From Sipunculus nudus (Eukaryota > Annelida > Sipuncula > Golfingiida > Sipunculidae): a DNA stretch of 64,000 nucleotides. Shown one piece after another: positions 35,340 to 47,929 of the stretch. Made by a program: the position numbers and the translations under genes. The stretch is taken from the NCBI GenBank assembly GCA_026874595.1, contig CM049311.1, positions 34,121,676 through 34,185,675 of the forward strand, written 5' to 3'. The stretch's first letter is position 1. Each line of letters opens with the position of its first letter. The notes under the pieces are model-generated. The model did not search any database. It was not told the DNA's origin and was given only the letters and a program-made list of their open reading frames with translations.

Positions 35340-36710
35340 CACACGGTTTATATCATTCAAATACCACTCCAACAGGTCTGGTAGTAACGTATCGTTAAAT
35401 CAGTTCACACCGCTCTGACTATATTACTTGCACCACCATTTTTCTTTAAACTATTTTTTTTTCTTGTATTGCGTGACTGTTAAAAGAAGAAAGTAAATAG
35501 ATTACACTCAGGAACATGGATTAATGTCTTAAGGGCCAGAAACTGGGTCTAATGTCACTGCAGAACCACACCACTTTCAACAAATAAAATGCATTTTGGG
35601 AAATCCCATAATTGCAAAGTATAAATTAAATTTAGGATTGTTTTCTTCAGTTTCTTCTTAACGTTCGAATATCTTCAGGCAAAGCCAGTAAAACGTGACT
35701 TTGATCAAGGTAATATAAATAGGTGATTGATAAAAACTGAACCCAATGGGCCTTTATCTTTCGCTTGAATTATCCAATAAAATTAAGTGATTATTCCAGT
35801 ATTGCAGTATGGTTCTAATGAGCACTAAACGATGACATTTGCCCTCACCGAGCTATTAATCATTTTCCAGCTCTTTGCAGTTATGACATAAATTAATTGC
35901 ATTCTCAAACGCCCTCGACCCTGGCGTAACACCCAATTTAGACAACTAACTGAAAAAGAAGCCTAAGTCGGACTCAAGATATTTCAAAAATGGTTCCCGA
36001 CCTGGCAGGAGTGGAAAAAAAGTACCAAAAGTACCACATGGTTAATTTAGACTATTGATGAGAAGAAAAGTCTTGATCACAGGCAACTTCATTTGCTAAA
36101 CTTCAATGGATGCATACTTAGTAAAGGGTAATTCTCAAAATTCTTTTGTAACGTCCAAAACTTATAAGGCTGCCGGTCATATTACAGATACCTGTAGTTC
36201 CGATTAATCTTCAAGTGACAGTAAACCTTCTGAATATAAACTAATTGTCCCTTAAACCATACTTTATGTGGAATACTCAATAATCTGGCGTCTTTAAAAT
36301 GGTATGCTACAATTTCCGAGCATTTAAGTACTTTCGTGTAAGACATAATCAAAGACTTCTTTAAGTCAGTCTTTTTCTTTCTGAACTACCGTTTGAAGTG
36401 TCATCTAACTTATGATGGATTTTGCCGTTTTATGTAAATTCGTCATCTGTATGCCACACAAGTTGAGCCACAGCGATGGACCAGCACTTTATCGAGATTT
36501 GTTTAACTGATTCGTGACTTTCCAAGTTCCACACGCACACCTGCTCGAACTGTCAGTAGCATAGAAGTGTGGTTTTTTTTGCGGAGGTAATCGTCTCTAT
36601 CTTATACGTTGTCTTATCTAATTATTAATCTAAACAAATTCATCTGCTGATTCCATTTCGGTTCTGGGACTACGTGAGTCGTATCCTATCATGTTATTTT
36701 TGTATCCTGG
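35340..36710. other. Noncoding stretch
   Basis: No gene or element supported. Confidence 0.5.
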
Positions 36711-36714
36711 TGTC

Positions 36715-36963
36715 ACCTAGGCCTGGTGTCTACCACACATGAGGGTCCTGGGCGTGTAATCATCCCGATTGGCGGGTCATAAAACCGAGGAACCCCCACG
36801 CACTCATATGTGAGTGATGCACGGCTGTCGGGCACAACCTGTTGTTTAAACCTGCAGAGCGCTCACCCTGGTTGGGGAAGGACCGTAAAAAAATCTCAGG
36901 TATTTGAACTCACGACCTCCGGGCTTTGAATCCAATGCTCTACCCCTAGACCACAGGGGCACA
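36715..36963 (-). repeat. tRNA-derived SINE, copy 2 of a family
   Basis: Minus-strand head: TGTGGTCTAGGGGTAGAGC (A-box) followed at about 30 bp by GGTCGTGAGTTCAAATA (B-box), a well-kept Pol III promoter. The body matches the copy at 33330-33567 through CAGGGTGAGCGCTCTGCAGG and on to the GGGTTCCTCGG region. The head alone recurs in a shorter duplicate near 39445. Confidence 0.75.
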
Positions 36964-37275
36964 GAAATTAAGACATATTAGTGCATCACAAAACAAAAGG
37001 GTGTATAAATACTTTCAGCAGCCAGGTCGCAATCTGCTGAAAAAACTAAATTAGTCCTGACTGTCGTACCGGATAGAAAGATTTGAATTTTTATTCCTGC
37101 CCAAATGTCTGGCAGTATTTCTGACCCACATGCCTGCCTACATCTTTGTCGGAAGGACCGGACACTTTAATCTTTTTGTTTTATTCTTGAGCTTTGGCAT
37201 GTTGGGTGGAAGAAGAGGTGTCATATCCATATGCTGGTATTCATGTTAAGACCTTGTCCAAACCGATGGATTGTC
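36945..37275 (+). repeat. Local duplicated unit, copy 1
   Basis: Aligns with 39447-39775 from the SINE head (CTACCCCTAGACCACA) through TATAAATA(C/T)TTTCAGCAG, GTACCGGATA, TTTTTATT, TTGAGCTTTG and ACCTTGTCCAAA to CGATGGAT. Numerous substitutions show the duplication is not recent. Confidence 0.75.
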
Positions 37276-37279
37276 CAGA

Positions 37280-38340
37280 CTATATTGACATACAGGCGCT
37301 AAAACAGTGGATACAGTTCAAGGCACCATTGAACAGTAAAAGACGAGGGTCAAGGTTGGCTTTAGCACCGTCCCTTTCACTCCGATGTTAACTAAACATT
37401 TTTTAACTAAAGTCTAGGTGAATAATTTCATTCTCCTGGACAATCTACAAGACGTTTCTTCATTTTTTATAGCCATGGTATATATTGTATACTTTTACAA
37501 ATGGTATAAAATGTACGCTATACAATATTCCACGAAATATCGGTTTCTTGGCCGTCCAGGGAATTAATGTCTCATATAATTTAGGGAACTAAATTGATAT
37601 TACCCTGCATGTTTAATAGCTTCAGTGGACCTAGAAACAATCCAGGCATAGATGAGGAGGATGAGATAACCTGCAGCTTACAGCTTTTGGGCCATAAATA
37701 AAGTCAACTTTATGAGTACTGGGCACCATTGGTTTTATGTCATCCTAGTTTCTTTATGACAGTATTATAAATAAGACCATACCGGGACCAACATAAGTGT
37801 TACAAATGTAGCCCCAGGGCGCGAGTAGTTTCCCATTACGTGGTATCATGGGACTTCGGGTTTTTTCGGCACAGTTTTCTTTATCCGAGAATAACAAAGA
37901 CACTGTAAAAAATACACGAAGATTTTTATACCTCCACCACGAAGATGTTTTTTGTTTTCCTTTGATATACTGGTTGGTATGTCTGTCATCAACTTTACGC
38001 AAAAAATTATCAGCCGATATAAAGTTTGTCGAGGATTAGGGTAATAAGAATGGAAAAGATTTTACATTTTGGAACACAATTGTGACACAGGGCGATTCCT
38101 TTGTCCACGAGGAGACCGCTGCATTCACAGCTATAAGCTAAGCATTTGTTAAAACCAGGTGAATCTGACCAGGTGAACTAGTGTTACTGAAGCTTGATGT
38201 AGTGCAGGAATACAAGAAAGCCTTACATGTATGATGCGTGATGTATTCTACTATGATTTGTGGATTCAGACGTGGTCTAAAAAAAGCGTTATCCCGCTCT
38301 GAAGTCAGCCGATACACATCCCAGTGCCACCAAGCTTTTT
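37280..38340. other. Noncoding stretch
   Basis: Nothing supported. Short frames at 37754-38039 on both strands have no domain. Confidence 0.45.
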
Positions 38341-38344
38341 CCAC

Positions 38345-38425
38345 AGATGTATTTCCGCGTTGGCGATATCCTAAGAGTACTTTAATGTTGCATCCCCTTG
38401 CCCGTATTGAATCCTCACCCAATTT
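38345..38425 (+). repeat. Partial third copy of the 39 kb tandem unit
   Basis: Shares AGAGTACTTTAATGTTGCATCCC...CGTATTGAATCCTCACCC with the units at 39270 and 39786 (AGAGTACTTTCGTGTTGTACCCC...ATCGAACCCTGAAAGG). Confidence 0.55.
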
Positions 38426-38539
38426 TCCATGCAGACTAAAATCCGGATGTCACAACCCTGATGTGGCGGAGTTTGGAGTGCAAAGAGAAAAAGCGCACTG
38501 GGGAGGTCCGCTAGTTGTTATTTAAAAGCTATTGCTGAT

Positions 38540-39265
38540 AAGTTCAATTTAAATCTGTGAACATATGACTCTGTCTCATTCCTCAAACATGTGACCATAA
38601 TTAGTTGATTTCATCACTCTGTGTTTTGTATACACAGTCGAGTGGTTAATTAAGACACAACAGTACATATTACAGGTTATAGTCGGTAGTTATGATTAAA
38701 CAGCTCATTTTTAAGGGAAATGCAGTAACCTGTTGAAGACATGGTCAACTGAATATTCAATTCAGCATAGCTAACCGTAGGATAGGAATTAAGCGTCTAT
38801 AAAGTTAGAGTTCTCTATGCTAGGAACTAGGAATTATTCAGATGTCGTAACTGTTAGCTAAGATTAAGACAAAAGTTAAAAGAATAAAACATTAGTTGGA
38901 ATCACTAAGGATATTTTATCATTCCCGATGGAGGCTATAACGAGATTAAACTTCGCCTCTGAAGTCTACTCCTGAACAGCTGTAACCGGTTGCTTACTTA
39001 AGCAGTCTTAATTAAGCAAGAATCTGGACCGCGCCTTTGGAAAATCAGTTTCTCATCCCTTTGGATTGTATTGTAAGCGCAATTTTAATGCCTAACAAGA
39101 GCCAGGGCAAATTCCAACTTACGAATCCCTCCCCAACAAACATCCGTTTACATTATACATAATCTAACTATCATTTGAGGAAGTCGACGTGGTTAAAAGC
39201 GTTATTCTGCCCAATATTTTGCCCAAATACACCCCTGGCCACCACAGATAAATCTCGCCTGGACA
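38540..39265. other. Noncoding stretch
   Basis: No gene supported. Confidence 0.45.
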
Positions 39266-39269
39266 CTGT

Positions 39270-39972
39270 CCTCATATTACTTTTATGTTACATCCCTGTG
39301 CTTTTATCGAACCCTGACAGGTTTATTTCTTCCAGTTTCTTGAAACCGTTCACGGGGCTGCCATGTTGCGTAAACATGTCACATGTTGAATGTCGAAATC
39401 ATTGGTACAGTATACCTCTAGTTAATGAAATTTACAAACTATTGTCTACCCCTAGACCACATAAGCTGGTCAGAAGCACAAAAGTTAAGATATATGATAG
39501 CATCAAAATACAAAAGTAATGTTGTATAAATATTTTCAGCAGTCAGGTCACAAACTACTGAAGAAACCAAGTCAGTCATGGATATTGTACCGGATAAAAT
39601 TTTCCATTTTTATTTCTGGCTTATTGTCTGAGAGTATTTCTGAACCATACGTCAGTCGGTGTTTTTGTCGGGATATCGTTATACTCTTGAGTGTTTACTC
39701 CATTGAGCTTTGACAGGTTGGGTCGAAATCAAGTTTCACATACATATGCTGACCTTGTCCAAAAGCGATGGATCTTAATTTGCATGTCCTCAGAGTACTT
39801 TCGTGTTGTACCCCGCACCCTCATCGAACCCTGAAAGGTTTATTTTCCTATTCTCTTGAAACCGCTCATGGGGGCTGCCATTTTGCGTAAAAACAAAGTC
39901 AGGATGCTACAGGTCAGATGGCGGAATTATGGATATACCGCTAAAAAATGAAATTTACAAAATATAGTCTCA
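39270..39972 (+). repeat. Local tandem duplication, about 517-bp period
   Basis: Segments 39270-39446 and 39786-39972 are homologous (ATCGAACCCTGA-AGGTTTATTT, CTTGAAACCG, GGGCTGCCAT, TTGCGTAAA, TGAAATTTACAAA). Between them lies 39447-39775, the second copy of the unit at 36945-37275. The open frame of 114 codons starting at 39175 falls inside and is not conserved between copies. Confidence 0.75.
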
Positions 39973-40941
39973 TGTTACCGTTGTGCAATTAACTATTTAT
40001 AACAACGAAATATAGCATGTCCAGGGGCGTTAATATAGGGGGAGATGGGGCTATATACCCCCCCCCCTCACTTTTTGGCCAGGGGGATGGTCAATGTAAT
40101 TACCCCCCCCCCCCTTCAGAAATTCATTTCAAAGAAGAATAATGAAATAATAACACGCAAGGCCATCTTTATATTTTAGAATATCGACCAATTAAAACAT
40201 TACAGAAACCCGCCTAATATATATTTTTATTAGGATTTTGTATGTTTTAACCATATTTTTATTTCGGGGGATGATAAAAATGGGCATTCTCTCGGATTTG
40301 GGCTTTCGGCAACTGCCCCATTTGCCCTATGAACAAAACAGGCCCTGCCGTTTGCCACATGGAATTTCAAAGTGTAGGTAAAAAAAACTTATATAAACGT
40401 GACAGCTCACAAACAGGAGTCGCGTGTGATATATTATTGATTACTTAGAGCAGTGATCGATATCTGTTTTCCATAAGCAGTGACAAGCGGAGAACCCCCG
40501 GGAGGATCGACCACGTGTGACTGTCTGGTCGGAAATTTGAACTAGGTATCCCCATCAGGGAGCTATGCAGCTATTGCAATGGATTTTTTTCTTGTTTACT
40601 CCGTGACCTAAACGGCACCACGCACTGAATGGCCCCTGATAAAAGATGTCAAAGCCGATAAAGAGTGATGAAATAACAACCCGATTTCAAACGTACAGGA
40701 ATGTGTTTACCTGACTTGTGTAAGTTAAAATAAATCCAAACGACAGGTCATTCATTATCACAGATTAATACCAGCTATTTTTTGTAGCATTTATGTGGTT
40801 TCCGTCTTACCCTTGGCCTAAAGATAAAAAAAGTGCCAGTGAAGTCAATGTATCTTCAAGAGTAGGGGGGAATAAACCGGGGTGCGAGGATATAATCAAA
40901 GTTGGAACTTTTACATAAATACAAGCCACTCACACACCCAC

Positions 40942-40974
40942 CATATATATATATATATACATATATATATATGG
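40942..40974. repeat. Palindromic AT microsatellite
   Basis: CCATATATA... interrupted by a central ACATATAT and ending in TATATGG, so it is symmetric as well as repetitive. Confidence 0.8.
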
Positions 40975-41147
40975 TTTTTAAAAGTATTATGTTTCCCGTG
41001 TAGATTACTTCTAAACCAGTTTGAGCTGATTAATATTTCATGGTAAATTAAGACATGGGAGCAAAGTATGTAATACTAATTATTAATATATTTTATTTCC
41101 AACATATAAATATTATTCTCTGAAAAGCAGAGTCGATGGTTGTATTG

Positions 41148-41150
<3 letters not shown>

Positions 41151-41196
<46 letters not shown>
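41151..41196. repeat. (AT)n microsatellite
   Basis: AT dinucleotides ending at AAGGTAGTGTTACCC. Confidence 0.95.
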
Positions 41197-41202
<6 letters not shown>

Positions 41203-41255
41203 GTGTTACCCTTCGATGTAAAGTGCTCTATGGCCTACAGACTAGGCCAGAGCGG

Positions 41256-41314
41256 TATAACTCTGAAGAAAAACAACACTGTTAATTCACAGTGTTGTTT
41301 TTCTTCAGAGTTAT

Positions 41315-41315
<1 letters not shown>
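41256..41315. other. Perfect 27-bp foldback (hairpin)
   Basis: Arm 41256-41282 (TATAACTCTGAAGAAAAACA and seven more bases) is exactly inverted at 41289-41315, with a 6-base loop TAATTC. One arm runs straight into the (AT)n array at 41311-41360. A similar single arm (AAGAAAAGCAACACTGTAAA) follows the (TA)n array at 4789-4853. Confidence 0.9.

Positions 41316-41360
<45 letters not shown>
41311..41360. repeat. (AT)n microsatellite
   Basis: AT dinucleotides with one AAA interruption. Confidence 0.9.
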
Positions 41361-41363
<3 letters not shown>

Positions 41364-41409
41364 AAAAAGTGGGGGTATATACCCCACCTCCTGTATTGAC
41401 GCCCCGGTG

Positions 41410-44400
41410 AGCTGCAGATAACTCCCCCTGAGAAACGTTCTTATAACACCTCTGTGACGGGGGAAGAAACTTGCGTATTTATGAACCATTAGCATTATTT
41501 GAGAGGTCATTATAGTTGCTGATAGTTGGAAAGCAACACCATATTTTGTAATTTGAAAGAAAAACTCTGGTTCAATTGATTTGCTGGCAGATGTCGTTGT
41601 TAGGCATGTTTTGATTTCGGTTGTCGGCCCTTCAGGAAACCCCCCCCCCCACACCCACCCCTCCCACACACACAAGATCACACGACAGCCAGTGCACCGT
41701 GGGAAAGGTGCTTTGTGGCTATTTGTTATAAAAGTTTCAAGATAAATTCTTTGTTTAACACATGCCGGATAACGGAATTGGTCTCTTCAACCTGAATTTT
41801 CATTACATTAAACGACCCTAACAGGATACCATTGTTATAGCTCTGCAAAGCTGTATATGAATCTTTGACACATTTCACTGTTTATGCCTCCTCCAGTGCT
41901 AAGGTATATGGGAACATCAAATGGTAAATATCAGTCGGTTATTTTATCACATCAGAATGATCAGATAAACAAAATCAAGCAAAATATCTAAAGTCTCTAT
42001 CAGAATTAAAAAAAAAAATCAGTCACTTCAGTCACTGAGCATGTCTGCTTAGAGGGGAAGGAAAGATAACGTAGACTGAGGCAGCTGTTAAACTTGTCGT
42101 GACCACACGTCTCACAAGGCATTTATACCAGACTGATAGGCCTAGGTTGAGTAGTGACAATAGTTATACAGGGAAATGCACTGCAGTGACCATTCATCCT
42201 GTTGCGTGGATCCCATCGTTTTGGTAACCGCCGTCTTTTCCTGAACTCGCAGGACTTGGCTGGCAGTCACGTAAATCCCAGGGAGACAATGCTTTTGTGC
42301 TGCCAGACAATCAGCACACATGTATATCCATTAACAAATATGCTGTTTTTATAACGGAATCTTTTCACACGTGATGGATGTTGTCAGAAAGTCACATCTT
42401 ACGGGTGGTCTGGCTTTTTTTAAGTAACAGCGCACTCGAGGGCCATGAGGTATTTTATGGAATGATCAAAATATTTGCATCCTTGTCGAAATATATAGTG
42501 CGTTCCTCGGCATATGAAGGCACGCGACTCTGACAACATTTTAGGATCGCTTATGTCCAGGGGCAAAACGCCGCCACTATTATACACCAGGAGTCTTCCA
42601 TTTGATGACGATGTCTATAAACTTCACTGTTTTCTGCGATCTTAAAGACCATCACTTCAAAGAACAACTCATTATAAAACTACGACCATGTCTGGAACTG
42701 CCTTGGCCATCCCGCATGTGATGTCATCCGAGCCACCACCAACTCGAACATGCAAAGGGTAGCTGTGAATAAATGCCTGGGCAAGCATTTATATTTGACG
42801 GATATGGCCTACTCTCGATAAACTTTCTTATGTCGGAGGGACAAAATGCTGTTATAAGGAAGCGATGTTCCGGTAATAATAATAACAACAGTTCCTTCCA
42901 AAACATACATTTCATTGTGAAAATAACGAGGGTCTTGTTTCATAACCCTGGAACTGGAAGCATACTCAAAAACTTCGTCCGGGGCACACAAAAAATAGTG
43001 TGTACATACCCGCTCAAAAATGTAATTTTTTTTCTTATTTCTAATACCTAGACTAAAAATTTCATTCCCAAGATCAAACAGAGTAGTTCCCATATCAAAA
43101 GATTGTATGATATTGGGGAAACATATGCTACTTTCACCTCTACAAGCGGGCATAATAATGCTACAGCAGAAACGGAAAGTACTGTTGTATATTATTGAAG
43201 GTACTAAGAAACCGACACGGGGGTTATCCTAGCAGCCGTTTTGACTAGACGGTTTCAGTTATTGCAGATAACATCAAAAAGACAGGAAACTTTAAACCAT
43301 GCATCGCATAAAATACTCTTCTAAATCAAAACCATCATAAACTGAAGTTAGGGAAAACCAGAGGATACGAGTAAATATCGTCTACGTAAATCTCTGCTAA
43401 ACGTCTCGGTCAATTTTCTATCAGAACATTCATTGACCCGGAGGGAACATTTGTATTTTATGGCTTCTACAACAAGGCAGGAAATTGTTTCTTCAGTTTT
43501 TATTATTTTCCGTTGAATAAGGGCGGTATAAACTTTATTTCATATATGAACCACAGGACATATATGCTTTTTGACAGAACGCAGTCATACCTAGCCTCTC
43601 TTACTGTATAGTCAGAACTGGAGAACATTGTGTTAACATGCCGCCCAGCTCGCTCTAGAACAGCTCTTGTCAAGATAGATTTCTGGACATCTTTGTTTGT
43701 CTGCATACTGTTCCCAAATCAAAACCGAGCCGAGTCGAGGGATCGTCAAGTTCCCGCCATATCAAAAAGTAAGTTCTTTACACTTGAAGATTAAAGCGCG
43801 TCCACCGCCACACGGTTTGCACTGTGGTTATTCCTTTGAGACGCTTTGCGATGTTCAACAATGGCGTATTTCAGCCTGGTAGCGTTCCTTGTGGAGTTGC
43901 CCCGCCGGCCGCTTTATTCCCGCCGATCCGAAGCAAAGGGATTTGTTTGGGTATCAGACCATTTTTCTTGTATCGTTCCCAGGGGATATAAATCACGTTT
44001 CAAATGACCCATGGCTGCCTCGATCTCGCCCAGGATCGGTGGCCTTGACGATGGATTTAAACAGACCTTGTTTTGTACCCTGGGCTAGCTATTACCAATC
44101 CATATCAAATTTCAAAACATTTCCCCTTGCGTTTGCTATTATCATTATCGACCTAATATTTTATAACCCCTTGCTTGGTACGGTAATGGGACTGTAATTT
44201 ACAATTGATGGGTGTACCCGTAGTTTCGACATGCATTATTCGTTATGTAATAGACATGTGGCGATAAAACACTAATGGACAGATGGAAAGCGTAAATGTG
44301 AATACGTTTCCCGTTGAGGCTTAATTTTCTCGTCATATTCACTAATATCATTAATTTAATTGCAATCTCGGGATCGGTTTTGACTTTTTTTATGTTGCAT

Positions 44401-45465
44401 CGAATTATTTCGAATATCAATCCTGCATTACAAATACGACAAATCTGTATGGATAAGACTTGGTGGAAATTTACTACCAAATATAGCATAAAATATTTAG
44501 CAATATACAATGGGTGGCCTTGATGTAATGTCGGATTTTTCCGAGTGAAATAGATAGACCAGTCTGGCTACTACATCAGGCAAAAGTAAAATAATTGACA
44601 CCATAAAACTAACCTGCTATATCCATATTTGTCTGTATTTGCATATTAATTTCACAACAACAAACGCATTTATAACTAATTGCACAGGCCTGTTTGCAGA
44701 GAAGTGTTATCAAAGTTTCAAACCAGTCAAACATGTCCCGTATGATAGGTATTGTAATACCTTGTCCAAATGTTCAATCGTAGCTAAATTGTAATCTAAA
44801 TTTTTTATCCTTCGTATAGTTTGTGACAACAAATTTGGTTTATTTACTCCTTTTCATCCATAATTCTGTCAGTTTCGTGCCCTTTTCGTCTGAAACAAGC
44901 AAACCCACACAGAGTCTGTGTAATAAAAATTCGGATTTTTTTTTACTTGTCACCTGAGATTATACAGCCAACCAGACATTGCTAACCATTTTCTGCGGGA
45001 CGGTGTCATGTTGACACGTAATATGTAGCTTGTTAACAAAATCATTGAGATGAAACTCAAATCTCTCACAGCCGACAAGATGTATGATGATTTCACAACA
45101 TAACTTTTGTCAAAGTTACATCTTCCTTTGGTCTAATGTAATTCACCTTTCTTTTCTTCCTAGGAATAAAGAACCTATTATAACTCCATTAAAACAATTA
45201 ATTTAGCGTACCCGTTCATTATTTTGCACATAAAGATCAGTTTAGTTTCATCCCAAATACATGTTATTTTGCGTTTTATTATGATGAAGACTGGCAAAAC
45301 TATTTTAATATTAACAGAGAACACAACAACACATCCGTGATAGATGAACATAGTTACAATGGCAAAATGGATTACATGCCTAAAAATAATTTGTGAATGT
45401 TTTTCGAATAAGATAAGAAAAATTTTTAGTTCAAACAGTTTTTCCTACATATTTCATTATTAGAG
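41410..45465. other. Long noncoding stretch
   Basis: No domain-bearing frame. Frames of 90-115 codons (42773-43153, 43889-44197, 44199-44510) overlap on opposite strands and resemble nothing I know. A C homopolymer lies at 41640-41650. Possibly intergenic or intronic. Confidence 0.5.
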
Positions 45466-45468
45466 TTA

Positions 45469-46215
45469 TAGAGGTGCGAACCTGACCGCTTGGACTGGTC
45501 CGGTCCAGTCAAAAGTGTGCACCGCTAGCACAAAATACCGGACCGCTCATCCCTCAACCGGACCGCTCCGGGCCGGTCTGGATCACCACTTCTTAATTAA
45601 TTTAGTTGTTTGTGCTATATAGATAAATTTGTTATGTTTGATAAGTTTCAAATGATAATCTAACCCTTACCGTGGATAATGTTTTTGTACTTTGAAGTAA
45701 GTTTCTCAAAGAAAGACTCCTTAACCAGAATGAATTTACGACAACAACGTACAGTAATTTTGTTTCAACTCCTCAGCCTGCGCTTTACTGGCGCCTAGTA
45801 AAAGCTATTATAGTAAGTATGGGATTAATCAGAATTGACACAGAAGGCCTGAGTGTAAAACGGAGAGAATATATGAATAAGAATGTATAGGGTCTTGAAT
45901 GTATTTATTGTTACACTCTTTTATAAAAAATTATTGGCATTATAGAATTCATAGCATGCATTTTACTATTTGCAGGAAATCCATTAAAATAAGTAGCACT
46001 TTTTTATTAATTTTTTTTTCTAATGGGTGTTATTTCTTCACATTCTGGTATTATTAATACATGTTTTAAATAAATGGACCGAACCGTTTGATCGGCCCAC
46101 CCTTAATACCGGACCGCCGATGGCTTGACCGGACGGACCAGCCCGCTCTCGTTAACATTCACATTAAACGTGCATTGCACACACGCTGGTGGACCTGTCA
46201 GGGTACGCACCTCTG
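45469..46215. mobile_element. hAT-like non-autonomous DNA transposon
   Basis: Left end TAGAGGTGCGAACCTGAC and right end (complement) CAGAGGTGCGTACCCTGACA are inverted copies. Subterminal zones on both sides repeat CCGGACCG/CGGTCCGG words, the usual arrangement of transposase-binding motifs in hAT elements. Length is 747 bp with no transposase frame. The flanking octamers (TAGAGTTA, AGAATCAA) do not match convincingly, so the insertion is old or the ends are off by a base. Confidence 0.7.
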
Positions 46216-46219
46216 AGAA

Positions 46220-47925
46220 TCAAATTGTGTTTGTGATGTTATAGGAACAACTAAACATTTTGCAATGACTGACTCTAGGAGTCTCAGAAAATGTAAAGAT
46301 ATGAAAGAACAAACATTTTAGTTTTGGCATTTCGAAATTTGTGTAACTTTGCTTTGCTTTCGCCTTGATTCAGAATAAAATAACTTTGTTCTGTTTTGAT
46401 ACACAATCTCAGTTGCCGAAAAATGGCGCTGTATTGGTCCCGTCGAAAATGAAAGTATCTCTTGATTTATGTAGAAATAAGGGAAATGACCCCTCTTGGG
46501 ACAAACTTTACATCATTCCTGACAGTTCAAGACCAACAACGTGCTTATCCCAGGCCTGGCCACAGAGGTGTTGCGTGACAAAAGTCAAGTGCGACCACCG
46601 TCAATTAAAATATAGATGAGTCACAATTATGCTAATAAAATATGCGAGAACTTGTCACGTTGTTTACAAGTCATTTTGTCGGAATGTAATATTGTGCGAA
46701 AAAAAAATATATAATTACCATAGAATGGAAACTTTTTCTTTAAAGGTGATTACTACTGTTTATCCCAGCGTGTCTTCACCGAGTTTATTTATTATACCCT
46801 GCGCGTCGTAAAGAGTAGTTTTGTTGAGGTCGACGTTTGCTAAACTCGTGTTTGATAACGGGCTGTTTGCAGGCACAGTTGCTTCATGCAAAGCTGGTAT
46901 TGATTTATTCCGCACCTTCAGTGTTGATTCCGTCGTGGGGATACCTTTGGGATACATAACGTTGTATAAGGACCTGTTACAGTGAAGCTGTGACCCGGGG
47001 ATCCGGTGACCTAAGTACGTTTGGTGTGGTGACTACATGATAGGTGGCAAGGAGAGGGGCTTTAGGGTCAGGGACGGCGTGATTTACGATCTGCGCCAAC
47101 AGCGTTAAATCCCCGTGAAGCACGACATATTGGCGACGAGATTCAGACTGTTTTCGATTTAGACATTGCGTGGCTTTTTTCCAGGTGTTTCTTAAGCTTC
47201 TGTCAAATCCCGCCTAGCGAATACACCACAATATAGCACACTGTTTTGAGAGGTGTTGTCAGCCCGTTTTCAGGAATACGACCGTTACAGTGCAAGGTTC
47301 TGGCATTTTATCTTCCGTTTATCCCTTCCACCAAATATATTCTTGTATACGGGTAATAATGCCGAAACGTGTCATGCATACAAAGCTTCGGCCAGGCTTC
47401 TGTTGATAATATTTTACTCCTTTTGTAAACGTTCTTAATGGAGTGTTCCTGGGCACTTGGCTCATGAACCCCTTTATATTATGGTACAAATCACATTTTA
47501 ATTCAAGACTGTCAACAAAACTCAGATTTTTTAACAACCTGGCGAGACCAGGAAAATAAAATGTACGACTCTGAAGCCAAGCCATTTGAACGCTAACAAT
47601 AAATATAGAGAATTGTAGATTTTTACTGAGTATCCCCATGCAAGACTTTCAGAGCTGCCACATATTTTCTTTAAAAATTTAATGTTGCCCCATTCTCACG
47701 CATGTTAGATACCCCAGAAAAATGTTTTCCAAACTATAGAGATAATTAAATCTATGGTAATTATACAGTGTTTCGGCAAAAAATGGAATTTTCAATAAAA
47801 GACATTTTTGAAATTTTAATATTTTAATTTTTTTTATTCAGATTTTATGTTTAAATTTGATTTAAATATGAAAGTCTAAAGGCGATACGGCGTAGACTGG
47901 TTGTCCAGGCGTTGGACTAAAGGGC
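46220..47925. other. Noncoding stretch with one dispersed repeat
   Basis: Contains the repeat copy at 46500-46617. A minus-strand open stretch 46760-47045 with several N-glycosylation sequons was considered but not accepted as an exon. Confidence 0.45.
46500..46617 (+). repeat. Dispersed repeat, copy B
   Basis: Matches copy A at 11185-11300 (TCATTCCTGACAGTTCA, GGCCTGGCCACAGAGG, GTGACAAAAGTCAAGTGCGA, CACCG). Same orientation, moderately diverged. Confidence 0.65.
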
Positions 47926-47929
47926 CAGA

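Larger units (their letters stand above)
40022..41406. mobile_element. hAT-like non-autonomous element with ~57-bp inverted ends
   Basis: The left end (40022-40080) begins CAGGGGCGTTAATATAGG, then GGGGCTATATACCCCC and ACTTTTTGGC. The same series in inverted order ends at 41406 (complement reads GGGGCGTCAATACAGG, GGGGTATATACCCCC, ACTTTTTGGC). Ends of this type resemble hAT elements. No clean target duplication was found. The interior holds no transposase but has two (AT)n arrays and a perfect foldback, so it may be composite. Confidence 0.55.

Noticed and set aside
36850-36963. A tRNA gene on the minus strand
   Set aside because: A- and B-boxes are good but acceptor ends do not pair and a SINE body follows, shared with the copy at 33330-33567.
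39175-39519. 114-codon open frame
   Set aside because: It lies across local repeat units and is not conserved in the tandem copy at 39786-39972.
46760-47045. Minus-strand open stretch of about 95 codons with four N-glycosylation sequons and an acceptor-like TAG
   Set aside because: Open stretches of this length occur by chance elsewhere in the window. No domain or partner exon was recognised.
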